Below are positions 7,432-13,556 of a stretch of DNA of 40,484 nt, one piece after another (position 1 is the stretch's first letter; each line of letters opens with the position of its first letter). The notes beneath the pieces were generated by a model. The model did not search any database and had not been told where the DNA came from. It saw only the letters and a program-made list of their open reading frames with translations. This stretch comes from an uncultured Clostridia bacterium (GTDB lineage: Bacteria; Bacillota; Clostridia; Oscillospirales; Oscillospiraceae): contig CAMEWZ010000001.1 of the NCBI GenBank assembly GCA_945946745.1, forward strand, positions 1 to 40,484, read 5' to 3'. The position numbers and the translations under genes are program-made.

Positions 7432-7923
7432 ATGAGCATTGTAAAGAACGAACCGAAATACAAAAATGGCATCCTTCAAGCCATCCGCGCCCAGCTGGAG
7501 CACCGGGCCCACTGGCTGTACCTGCTGTGCGACGAGGCAGGCAAGCGGGGCCTGGCTTGGCGGGCCGTGGGGGAACCGGCCGTTCGCCGCTGCGGGCTGT
7601 CCCAGGGCGCGGAGCTGGTGAAAAAAGGAGGCACCGACAGCCTGAAGGGCCTGCGCAAGACCCTGTTTACCAAGCCCGCCCAGCTGGTTTTTGAGATGGA
7701 CGTGCTGGAAAGCACCGATGACAAGCTGTCCATTGATTTCCACTACTGCCCCCTGGTGAAGGCCTGGCAGAAGGCCGGATGCACCGATGAACAGATCGCC
7801 ACGCTGTGCGACATCGCCATGTGCGGCGACCACGGTATCGGCGAGTGTTACGGCGCGGTGCTGGATCTACCCAAGTGCATCGCCAAGGGCGACGAGGTCT
7901 GTTCCCTGCGGTATCACAAGTAA
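7432..7923 (+). CDS. L-2-amino-thiazoline-4-carboxylate hydrolase family protein
   Basis: This 163-residue protein resembles the ATC hydrolase family (PF14196), named after the Pseudomonas enzyme that opens L-2-amino-thiazoline-4-carboxylate on the way to L-cysteine. Family-like segments include FHYCPLVKAWQKAG, CDIAMCGDHG and the cysteine-containing tail LPKCIAKGDEVCSLRY. It has six or more cysteines. Most relatives in anaerobes have no tested activity, so the true substrate is unknown. It is the second gene of a two-gene unit with the Cys-rich small protein and is closed by a strong terminator. The start has a GAGGAACCGACC ribosome region. Confidence 0.75.
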   Translation: MSIVKNEPKYKNGILQAIRAQLEHRAHWLYLLCDEAGKRGLAWRAVGEPAVRRCGLSQGAELVKKGGTDSLKGLRKTLFTKPAQLVFEMDVLESTDDKLSIDFHYCPLVKAWQKAGCTDEQIATLCDIAMCGDHGIGECYGAVLDLPKCIAKGDEVCSLRYHK

Positions 7924-7940
7924 GCCTTTCTTGATGAAAG

Positions 7941-7976
7941 CGGAAGGAGCCGGGAAACCGGTTTCTTCCGTTTTTT
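7941..7976 (+). terminator. Intrinsic terminator after the ATC-hydrolase gene
   Basis: A 13-bp stem (7941-7953 with 7958-7970, including two G-U pairs) closes on a GAAA tetraloop and is followed by six thymines (7971-7976). Confidence 0.93.
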
Positions 7977-7987
7977 CGGTTTGACAG

Positions 7988-8016
7988 TTGATTTCCCGGG
8001 CTGTATTCGCTATAAT
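7988..8016 (+). promoter_or_regulatory. Promoter for azlCD
   Basis: TTGATT (7988-7993) and a consensus TATAAT (8011-8016) are 17 bases apart. The predicted start near 8023 lies downstream of an alternative ATG at 7988, which therefore cannot be the azlC start. Confidence 0.8.
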
Positions 8017-8068
8017 AAGTCATTACACGCGAAATGTGCGGAAAAACATTTTGGAATGGAAGAATGCA

Positions 8069-8782
8069 ATGAATTTTCGGGAATACCGGGCAGGCGTCAG
8101 CCGGGGCCTGCCTGTGGGAATGGGCTATTTTTCGGTGAGCTTCGGCTTCGGGGCCATGGCGGTGAGCCAGGGGCTTCGGGCGCTGGACGCCACCTTGATC
8201 TCACTGACCAATCTGACCAGCGCGGGGCAGTTTGCGGGACTGACCGTCATCGTGGCGGCGGCGGGACTGTGGGAGCTGGTGCTGACGCAGCTGATTATCA
8301 ACAGCCGCTACGCGCTGATGAGTCTGGCGCTGAGCCAGCGGATGGGACAGAAGATCGGCTTTTTGCCCCGGCTGCTCATCGCGTTTTTTAACACCGATGA
8401 AATTTTTGCCCTGGCTATGGCCCGTCAGGAACCGCTGACGGTGCCCTTTTTGCTGGGGCTGGGCACGCTGCCGATTTTGGGCTGGACAGGGGGCACCCTT
8501 TGCGGCGCCTTGGCCGGTTCGGTGCTGCCGGAGTCCATCCGGACGGCTCTGGGGGTGATGCTCTACGGCATGTTCATCGCCATCGTTGTGCCGCCCGCCA
8601 AGCGGGAACGGCGGATTTTGGCGGCAGTGGTACTGTCGTTGGTGCTGAGCAGCCTGTTCACCTGGGTGCCCGCGCTGGCGAAAATCTCTGCGGGCCTTGC
8701 CATCGTGATCTGCACCGTGGCGGCGGCTGCCGTCTGCGCGGCGCTGTTCCCTGTCAAAGAGGAAGAGGAGGCGGCGGTATGA
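8069..8782 (+). CDS. azlC: AzlC family branched-chain amino acid exporter, large subunit
   Basis: The protein of about 237 residues is a multi-pass membrane permease of the AzlC/YgaZ family. Its N-terminal segment FREYRAGVSRGLPVGMGYF and the following SFGFGAMAVSQG stretch are typical. Together with AzlD it forms a two-component exporter for branched-chain amino acids (YgaZH exports valine in E. coli; Bacillus AzlCD gives azaleucine resistance). The ATG at 8069 is chosen because the promoter at 7988-8016 would place longer in-frame starts outside the message, and because family members begin here. The ribosome site is weak (GGAAG). The end overlaps azlD as ATGA. Confidence 0.93.
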   Translation: MNFREYRAGVSRGLPVGMGYFSVSFGFGAMAVSQGLRALDATLISLTNLTSAGQFAGLTVIVAAAGLWELVLTQLIINSRYALMSLALSQRMGQKIGFLPRLLIAFFNTDEIFALAMARQEPLTVPFLLGLGTLPILGWTGGTLCGALAGSVLPESIRTALGVMLYGMFIAIVVPPAKRERRILAAVVLSLVLSSLFTWVPALAKISAGLAIVICTVAAAAVCAALFPVKEEEEAAV

Positions 8783-9090
8783 GCATTTACGTCTACATTT
8801 TCGCCATGGCGCTGACCACTTACCTCATCCGGGTGCTGCCCATGACCATTTTCCGCAAGCCCATCAAAAGCCGCTTCCTGCGCTCGTTTTTATACTATGT
8901 GCCCTACTGCTGCCTGACGGCGATGACCTTCCCGGCGATTTTGAGCAGCACATCGTCGCTGCTCAGCGGCGCGGCGGCGCTGATCGTGGCGGTTATTTTG
9001 GCCTACCGGGGCAAGAGCTTGATCGTGGTGGCCCTGAGCAGCAGCGCGGCGGTGCTGCTGACCCAGTGGGCTTTGGCGCTGCTGGGTTAA
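8779..9090 (+). CDS. azlD: AzlD family branched-chain amino acid exporter, small subunit
   Basis: The 103-residue protein has three to four hydrophobic segments and the family start IYVYIFAMALTTYLIRVLP with PMTIFRKPIKS just after. It is the obligate small partner of AzlC. Translation starts in the ATGA overlap with the azlC stop. Length matches the family (about 100-110). No terminator is obvious after it; the next promoter, for mntP, begins 70 bases on. Confidence 0.93.
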   Translation: MSIYVYIFAMALTTYLIRVLPMTIFRKPIKSRFLRSFLYYVPYCCLTAMTFPAILSSTSSLLSGAAALIVAVILAYRGKSLIVVALSSSAAVLLTQWALALLG

Positions 9091-9158
9091 CAAAACCGCT
9101 TTTTAGGAACAATCTGGAAGAAATATTGTAAATAAACTGTGTATTTCCCTGGTTTGAC

Positions 9159-9187
9159 TTGACTAACCGGGGAAATCCTGTTATAAT
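9159..9187 (+). promoter_or_regulatory. Promoter for the mntP riboswitch transcript
   Basis: TTGACT (9159-9164) and TATAAT (9182-9187) have a 17-base spacer. The predicted start near 9194 coincides with the 5' strand of the riboswitch P1 helix. Confidence 0.88.
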
Positions 9188-9192
9188 CCCAA

Positions 9193-9283
9193 CCGAAGAG
9201 GGAGTAGTCGGCGCGGAATGCGGGACTGGATCGACATGCTGGGGTAACCCCGGTTCAGCCTAAAATGACGAGACTTTTGCGGA
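9193..9283 (+). ncRNA. yybP-ykoY manganese riboswitch aptamer
   Basis: The two conserved cores of the yybP-ykoY class are visible: AGGGAGTAG at 9199-9207 and ACGAGACTTTTGC at 9268-9280. P1 can form between CCGAAGAG (9193-9200) and CTTTTGCGG (9274-9282) with one bulged base. A GGGGTAACCCC hairpin sits in the second arm. This class senses Mn2+ and commonly turns on Mn exporters. The downstream platform (9284-9354) is unclear: GTCTC at 9292-9296 could pair with GAGAC at 9270-9274 and break the aptamer, giving a switch between two folds. Confidence 0.92.
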
Positions 9284-9354
9284 CCGGCTCAGTCTCTTCT
9301 TTCCAAGGCTTCTGTGCTGGTCAGAATTCTGATTGTGTACGGAGGTTGTTTTTT

Positions 9355-9936
9355 ATGGGTTTTGTAGAATTGCTGCTGCTGGCGGTTGGGCTGAGTATGG
9401 ACGCCTTCGCGGTGTCCGTGTGCAAGGGCCTGGCCATGAAGAAGGCAACCTTAAAAGCGGAGTTGACCTGCGGCGTCTGGTTCGGCGGCTTTCAGGCGCT
9501 GATGCCGGTGATCGGCTTCTTTTTGGGTGCCATGTTTGCCGGAGCCATCTCGTCCTTTGATCATTGGGTGGCCTTTTTCCTGCTGGCGGTCATCGGCATC
9601 AACATGCTGAAGGAGGCCCTGGAAAAGCAGGAGGAGAGCTGCGGTGGGGACTGCGGGTGCGCGGATCTGTCGGTGAAGACCATGTTCGTCATGGCGGTAG
9701 CCACCTCCATCGACGCTTTGGCCGTGGGCATTTCCCTGGCCATGGCGGGAGACGTGAACATTCTGACGGCGGCGGTGCTGATCGGCGTGTGCACCTGCGC
9801 CCTGTCCGCCGTCGGCGTGAAAATCGGCAATGTGTTCGGCAGCCGCTATGAAAAGCGGGCGCAGATCGCCGGCGGTGTCATTCTGATTCTGCTGGGCGTG
9901 AAGATTTTGCTGGAGCATTTGGGAGTGTTGGCATGA
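9355..9936 (+). CDS. mntP: Manganese efflux pump MntP
   Basis: This 193-residue membrane protein of the MntP/YebN family exports Mn2+. It consists of two three-helix repeats with the conserved acidic motifs GLSMDAFAVSVCKG (Asp16) and TSIDALAVGISLAM (second half). The loop between the repeats is unusually Cys-rich (EESCGGDCGCADL), possibly a metal-catching loop, which is my inference. The ATG at 9355 has GGAGG eight bases upstream; the frame is open from 9265, but that part is riboswitch RNA. Expression should rise with Mn2+ through the yybP-ykoY aptamer. The stop overlaps the next gene as ATGA. Confidence 0.95.
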   Translation: MGFVELLLLAVGLSMDAFAVSVCKGLAMKKATLKAELTCGVWFGGFQALMPVIGFFLGAMFAGAISSFDHWVAFFLLAVIGINMLKEALEKQEESCGGDCGCADLSVKTMFVMAVATSIDALAVGISLAMAGDVNILTAAVLIGVCTCALSAVGVKIGNVFGSRYEKRAQIAGGVILILLGVKILLEHLGVLA

Positions 9937-10391
9937 TCCGTTCGGACAAGCGTATCCGGCTGTGCTGTGTGCTGCTGGTGTGCAATCTGGCCTTCATCTG
10001 GGGCAATTCCTTGATGCCCGGGGAGGTTTCCGGGGCCTTCAGCGACTGGGTGAAGGCGTTCCTGGAGCAGTTGATGCCCGGGGAGGACGATGGTCTGCCC
10101 GGGGGCGGGCTGCTGCGGAAAATGGCCCATTTCACGGAATTTGGCCTGCTGGGCATGTGCCTGGGCTGGCTGTTTGGTATGCTGCGGAAAAAGAAAACCT
10201 GGCCCATCGCCCTGGGCGTGGCCGCCGCCTGCGTGGACGAAACCATCCAGCGCTTCGTCCCCGGCCGGGTGTCCAGCTTGAAGGATGTGGCCATCGACAG
10301 CTGCGGCATGCTGACAGGTATGCTCCTGCTGTATTGCGGGCATATTTATTGTAAGCGAAGACGGACTAAGCATTTTTCGGAGGATATGTAA
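9933..10391 (+). CDS. VanZ-like membrane protein
   Basis: The 152-residue protein has about four hydrophobic segments and the VanZ-like pattern: an N-terminal helix ending in WGNSLMPG, then KMAHFTEFGLLGMCLGWLF, then the C-terminal DETIQRFVPGRVSSLKDVAIDSCG segment, read here in two pieces around Pro-Gly-Arg. VanZ proteins lower susceptibility to teicoplanin-type glycopeptides in some organisms, but most homologues have unknown roles. It starts inside the mntP stop (ATGA) and is directly followed by a lipoprotein gene, so it is co-transcribed with the Mn exporter. The functional link is not evident. Confidence 0.88.
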   Translation: MIRSDKRIRLCCVLLVCNLAFIWGNSLMPGEVSGAFSDWVKAFLEQLMPGEDDGLPGGGLLRKMAHFTEFGLLGMCLGWLFGMLRKKKTWPIALGVAAACVDETIQRFVPGRVSSLKDVAIDSCGMLTGMLLLYCGHIYCKRRRTKHFSEDM

Positions 10392-10937
10392 ATGAAGAAA
10401 CTGTTGTCGATTCTGTTGGTTCTGGCCATGGCGGTTTCCCTGTTCACCGCTTGCGGCGGTAAGAAGGCGGAGGAAACCACTGCTCCCGCGGTCAGCGTGG
10501 AGGGTACCATGGAGGAGCTGCTGAATCAAGTGATTGCCCAGCGGCCCGTGGAATTCATGGGCGGCGTGATCCCCATTGACCTGACCGATACCAGTGAGGA
10601 CGGAGCCTGGGCGGTGAAAAGCTACACCGGCCTGGAGGACGCCGGCAAGCTGACCGAGGCCGCCGCCTATGAGCCGATGATTGGCTCCATTGCCTTCTCG
10701 ATGGTGATGGTGCGGGTGGCTCCCGGCGAGGATGCCAAGGCCGTGGCTGAGGGCATGAAAGCGGGCGTTGACCCCCGGAAGTGGATCTGCGTGGAGGCGG
10801 ACGACCTGCTGGTGGCAGGCCGGGGTGACGTGGTGATGCTCATTATGGTCAGCTCTGCCAACGAGATGACCGCCCAGTCCTTTGTGGACGCCTTCCAGAA
10901 GGTTGTGGGCGGCGAACTGGATTTTGTGTTGGAATAA
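10392..10937 (+). CDS. Small secreted lipoprotein, possibly DUF4358-like
   Basis: The 181-residue protein begins with a lipoprotein signal peptide (residues 1 to about 20) and the lipobox LFTAC, so Cys21 would be lipidated and the protein held on the outer face of the membrane. A short Thr/Pro/Ala linker follows, then a domain of about 140 residues with YEPMIGSIAFSMVMVRV and WICVEADDLLVAGRGD. This pattern recalls DUF4358 lipoproteins of Clostridia, an assignment I hold only weakly. The role is unknown. It starts directly after the VanZ-like stop and ends before a strong terminator, so mntP, vanZ-like and this gene form one transcription unit. Confidence 0.82.
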   Translation: MKKLLSILLVLAMAVSLFTACGGKKAEETTAPAVSVEGTMEELLNQVIAQRPVEFMGGVIPIDLTDTSEDGAWAVKSYTGLEDAGKLTEAAAYEPMIGSIAFSMVMVRVAPGEDAKAVAEGMKAGVDPRKWICVEADDLLVAGRGDVVMLIMVSSANEMTAQSFVDAFQKVVGGELDFVLE

Positions 10938-10940
10938 ACA

Positions 10941-10974
10941 AAAATGGCAGCGGCGGAAGTCGCTGCCATTTTTT
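10941..10974 (+). terminator. Intrinsic terminator ending the mntP unit
   Basis: A 12-bp stem, AAAATGGCAGCG with CGCTGCCATTTT, encloses an eight-base loop and merges into a T-run (10969-10974). Confidence 0.93.
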
Positions 10975-10990
10975 CGGATGAGGTGGACGT

Positions 10991-12376
10991 ATGGTCTTTT
11001 CAAGCATCCCCTTTTTGTACTACTTCCTGCCGGCTGTGCTGGCGGTGTATTTTCTAACGCCGAACCGGGGAAAAAACGCCGTGCTGCTGTTGGCCAGTCT
11101 GGTTTTTTACGGCTGGGGGGAGCCGCGGCTGCTGGGACTGATGGTGATCACCATTCTGGTTTTCTACCTGTGCGGCCTGGCCATCGGCCGGGCGGTTGGA
11201 CTGGGGTGGAAGAAGCTCTGGCTGGGGCTGTCTGCCGCCGTTGGGCTGGGGCTGCTGGGGGTATTCAAGTACGCGGATTTTTTCATTGGCAGCGTCAGCG
11301 CCGTTACCGGGCTGAGTCTGCCCCTGCTGAAGCTGGCCCTGCCGGTGGGCATCAGCTTCTATACCTTCCAGTGCCTAAGCTATACGGTGGATGTCTACCG
11401 GGGCAGCGTGCCGCCTCAGAAAAACCTCATCCGCTTCGGTGCCTACGTGGCACTGTTTCCCCAGCTGATTGCGGGGCCGATTGTCCGCTATCGGGACATC
11501 GCCCGGGAGCTGGAAAGCCGCAGCCATAGCTGGGAGGACATTTCCCTGGGTCTGCGCCGCTTTCTGGTGGGGCTGGGAAAAAAGGTGATTCTGGCGGACA
11601 ACTTCGCCCTGCTTATCAAGCTGTTCCGGGAAAGCAGCGAGCCGTCGCTGTTGTTTTACTGGATGTACGCGGTGGCCTTCAGCCTCAATATTTATTTTGA
11701 TTTTTCCGGGTATTCCGACATGGCCATCGGCCTGGGGCGGATTTTTGGGTTCCATTTCCCGGAGAATTTCCAATACCCCTACCTGTCCAAAAGCGTTACG
11801 GAATTCTGGCGGCGCTGGCATATCAGTCTGGGCAGCTGGTTCCGGGATTATGTCTACATTCCCCTGGGGGGCAACCGGGTCAGCCGGGTTCGGTGGGTAG
11901 GCAACATCCTGGTGGTGTGGATGCTCACGGGACTGTGGCATGGGGCGGCCTGGAATTTTGTGCTGTGGGGACTTATGTTTGCAGTGCTGCTGCTGGCGGA
12001 AAAATGGATTCCGGGCTTGCAGCGGCTGCCGGACGCTCTGCGCCACGGCTATGTGCTGCTGGCGGTGCTGCTGAGCTTCGTGCTGTTTAACGCGGAGAGC
12101 GTAAACCAGGCGGGGCGGGACTTTGCCGGCCTGTTCGGGCTGGGAGGACTGCCGCTGATTACCCCGCCGACACTTTACTATCTAAAAAGCAATGCCCTGC
12201 TGTTTGCCCTTGGCGTGGCGGGGGCGACGCCGTTGGTGAAACATGGGGCGGCCCGTCTGGCAAATACCCGCTTTGGGCCGGTGCTGGAGGCACTAGTCAT
12301 GGCGGGGCTGCTGCTGGTGTGTACGGCCTACCTGGTGGATGGCTCCTTTAGTCCCTTCCTGTATTTCCGGTTCTGA
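10991..12376 (+). CDS. MBOAT family O-acyltransferase (AlgI/DltB-like)
   Basis: The 461-residue multi-pass membrane protein belongs to the membrane-bound O-acyltransferases. Family landmarks are PVGISFYTFQCLSYTVDVYRG, LFPQLIAGPIVRY, FWRRWHISLGSWFRDYVYIP and LTGLWHGAAWNF, where His317 is the expected catalytic histidine. Relatives move acetyl (or D-alanyl) groups across the membrane to outer polysaccharides, as AlgI does for alginate. The next gene encodes a DHHW/AlgJ-like secreted partner, so the pair most likely O-acylates a cell-surface polymer; the polymer is unknown. The start at 10991 has GAGGTGG upstream. A terminator stands between it and the previous lipoprotein gene, but I found no convincing promoter of its own. 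Confidence 0.93.
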   Translation: MVFSSIPFLYYFLPAVLAVYFLTPNRGKNAVLLLASLVFYGWGEPRLLGLMVITILVFYLCGLAIGRAVGLGWKKLWLGLSAAVGLGLLGVFKYADFFIGSVSAVTGLSLPLLKLALPVGISFYTFQCLSYTVDVYRGSVPPQKNLIRFGAYVALFPQLIAGPIVRYRDIARELESRSHSWEDISLGLRRFLVGLGKKVILADNFALLIKLFRESSEPSLLFYWMYAVAFSLNIYFDFSGYSDMAIGLGRIFGFHFPENFQYPYLSKSVTEFWRRWHISLGSWFRDYVYIPLGGNRVSRVRWVGNILVVWMLTGLWHGAAWNFVLWGLMFAVLLLAEKWIPGLQRLPDALRHGYVLLAVLLSFVLFNAESVNQAGRDFAGLFGLGGLPLITPPTLYYLKSNALLFALGVAGATPLVKHGAARLANTRFGPVLEALVMAGLLLVCTAYLVDGSFSPFLYFRF

Positions 12377-12389
12377 GGGGGGTGGAAAT

Positions 12390-13478
12390 ATGAAACGACA
12401 TGTTTTGACCGTTCCGGTGCTGCTGCTCTGGGCGGCGCTGACGGCGGCGGCCTGGCTTTCTCCGGCAAAGGAACGCTCCCTGTCCGAGCGCCGTCCCCTG
12501 GCGCAGATGCCGTCCCTCAGCGTACAGGCCCTGGAAAACGGCAGTTTTATGAAGGATTTCGAAAAATACACGCTGGATCAGTTTCCCCTGCGGGAGGGGT
12601 TCCGGCGGCTCAAGGCGGTGTTTCACCTTGATTGCCTGGGCCAGAGGGACAACAACGGCATTTATCTCTCCCAGGGCTACGCCGCCAAGCAGGAATACCC
12701 CCGAAAGCCGCAGGCGGTGGCCCACGCCTTGAAGCGGTTTCAATGGATTTATGAGCATTATCTGACGGACAGCCGGGTATTTCTGGCGGCGGTGCCGGAC
12801 AAGGGGTTCTATCTGGCGGCGGAATGCGGCCAGCTGACCATGGACTATGAAGCCCTGTTTGACCAGCTGCGCCAGGGCGCGCCCTGGGCGGCGTATGTGG
12901 ATTTGACGGACACCCTGTCCATCGGGGACTACTACCGCACCGACACCCATTGGCGTCAAGAGAAGCTGCTGTCCACGGCGGACAGACTCTGCCAGGCGCT
13001 GGGGGTGGCGTCTCCCAAGCCGGAGGACTACACTTTGACCCCGGTGGAGCGGCCCTTCTATGGGGTCTACTATGGCCAGGCGGCCCTGCCCATGGAGCCG
13101 GAGACGCTGTATCTGCTGGAAAGCGACCTTCTGGCGGGGTGCAGGGTGTTCGACTACGAGACGGGAAAAACCGGGAACATTTACGATCTGAGCAAGCTGG
13201 ACAGCCCGGATCTGTACGATGTGTACCTGTCCGGCGCCCGGGCGCTTCTGACCATCGAGAACCCCGCCGCCGATTCTGATCGGGAGCTGATTGTCTTCCG
13301 GGATTCCTTCGGCAGCTCTTTAGCGCCGCTGTTGGTGCAGGGGTATGCCCGGGTAACGCTGGTGGATATCCGCTACCTCCAGCCGGAGCTGCTGGGCCAA
13401 CTGCTGGACTTCCACGGCCAGGACGTGCTGTTCCTGTATAGCACCCTGGTGCTGAACAGCGCCGGGGCGATTAAGTAG
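12390..13478 (+). CDS. DHHW family protein (AlgJ/AlgX-like acetylation partner)
   Basis: The protein of about 362 residues has an N-terminal signal anchor (residues 1-21) and an extracellular SGNH-like domain. The signature DTHW lies at 185-188 within YYRTDTHWRQEK, and FRDSFGSSLAPLL near the C-terminus supplies the expected serine. AlgJ/AlgX-type proteins accept acyl groups from the membrane MBOAT and place them on polysaccharide. The ATG at 12390 is chosen from the GGGGGGTGG ribosome region and the hydrophobic N-terminus; an in-frame start at 12339 would add residues still inside the preceding gene. It lies 13 bases after the MBOAT gene and ends the unit. Confidence 0.9.
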   Translation: MKRHVLTVPVLLLWAALTAAAWLSPAKERSLSERRPLAQMPSLSVQALENGSFMKDFEKYTLDQFPLREGFRRLKAVFHLDCLGQRDNNGIYLSQGYAAKQEYPRKPQAVAHALKRFQWIYEHYLTDSRVFLAAVPDKGFYLAAECGQLTMDYEALFDQLRQGAPWAAYVDLTDTLSIGDYYRTDTHWRQEKLLSTADRLCQALGVASPKPEDYTLTPVERPFYGVYYGQAALPMEPETLYLLESDLLAGCRVFDYETGKTGNIYDLSKLDSPDLYDVYLSGARALLTIENPAADSDRELIVFRDSFGSSLAPLLVQGYARVTLVDIRYLQPELLGQLLDFHGQDVLFLYSTLVLNSAGAIK

Positions 13479-13503
13479 GAATAAACCGTGTAGAAAGAAA
13501 CGA

Positions 13504-13542
13504 ATCGCCACGCCGATGGATAGGCGTGGCGATGATATTTTT
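13504..13542. terminator. Bidirectional terminator between convergent genes
   Basis: ATCGCCACGCC (13504-13514) pairs with GGCGTGGCGAT (13523-13533). On the plus strand it is followed by GATATTTTTT, and on the minus strand by TCGTTTCTTTC. It can therefore end both the DHHW gene and the Na/Pi cotransporter gene. Confidence 0.88.
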
Positions 13543-13556
13543 TGTATAAACAGATG

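Noticed and set aside
9265..9354. An N-terminal extension of MntP upstream of 9355
   Set aside because: The stretch is riboswitch RNA, and the family N-terminus with a good ribosome site starts at 9355.
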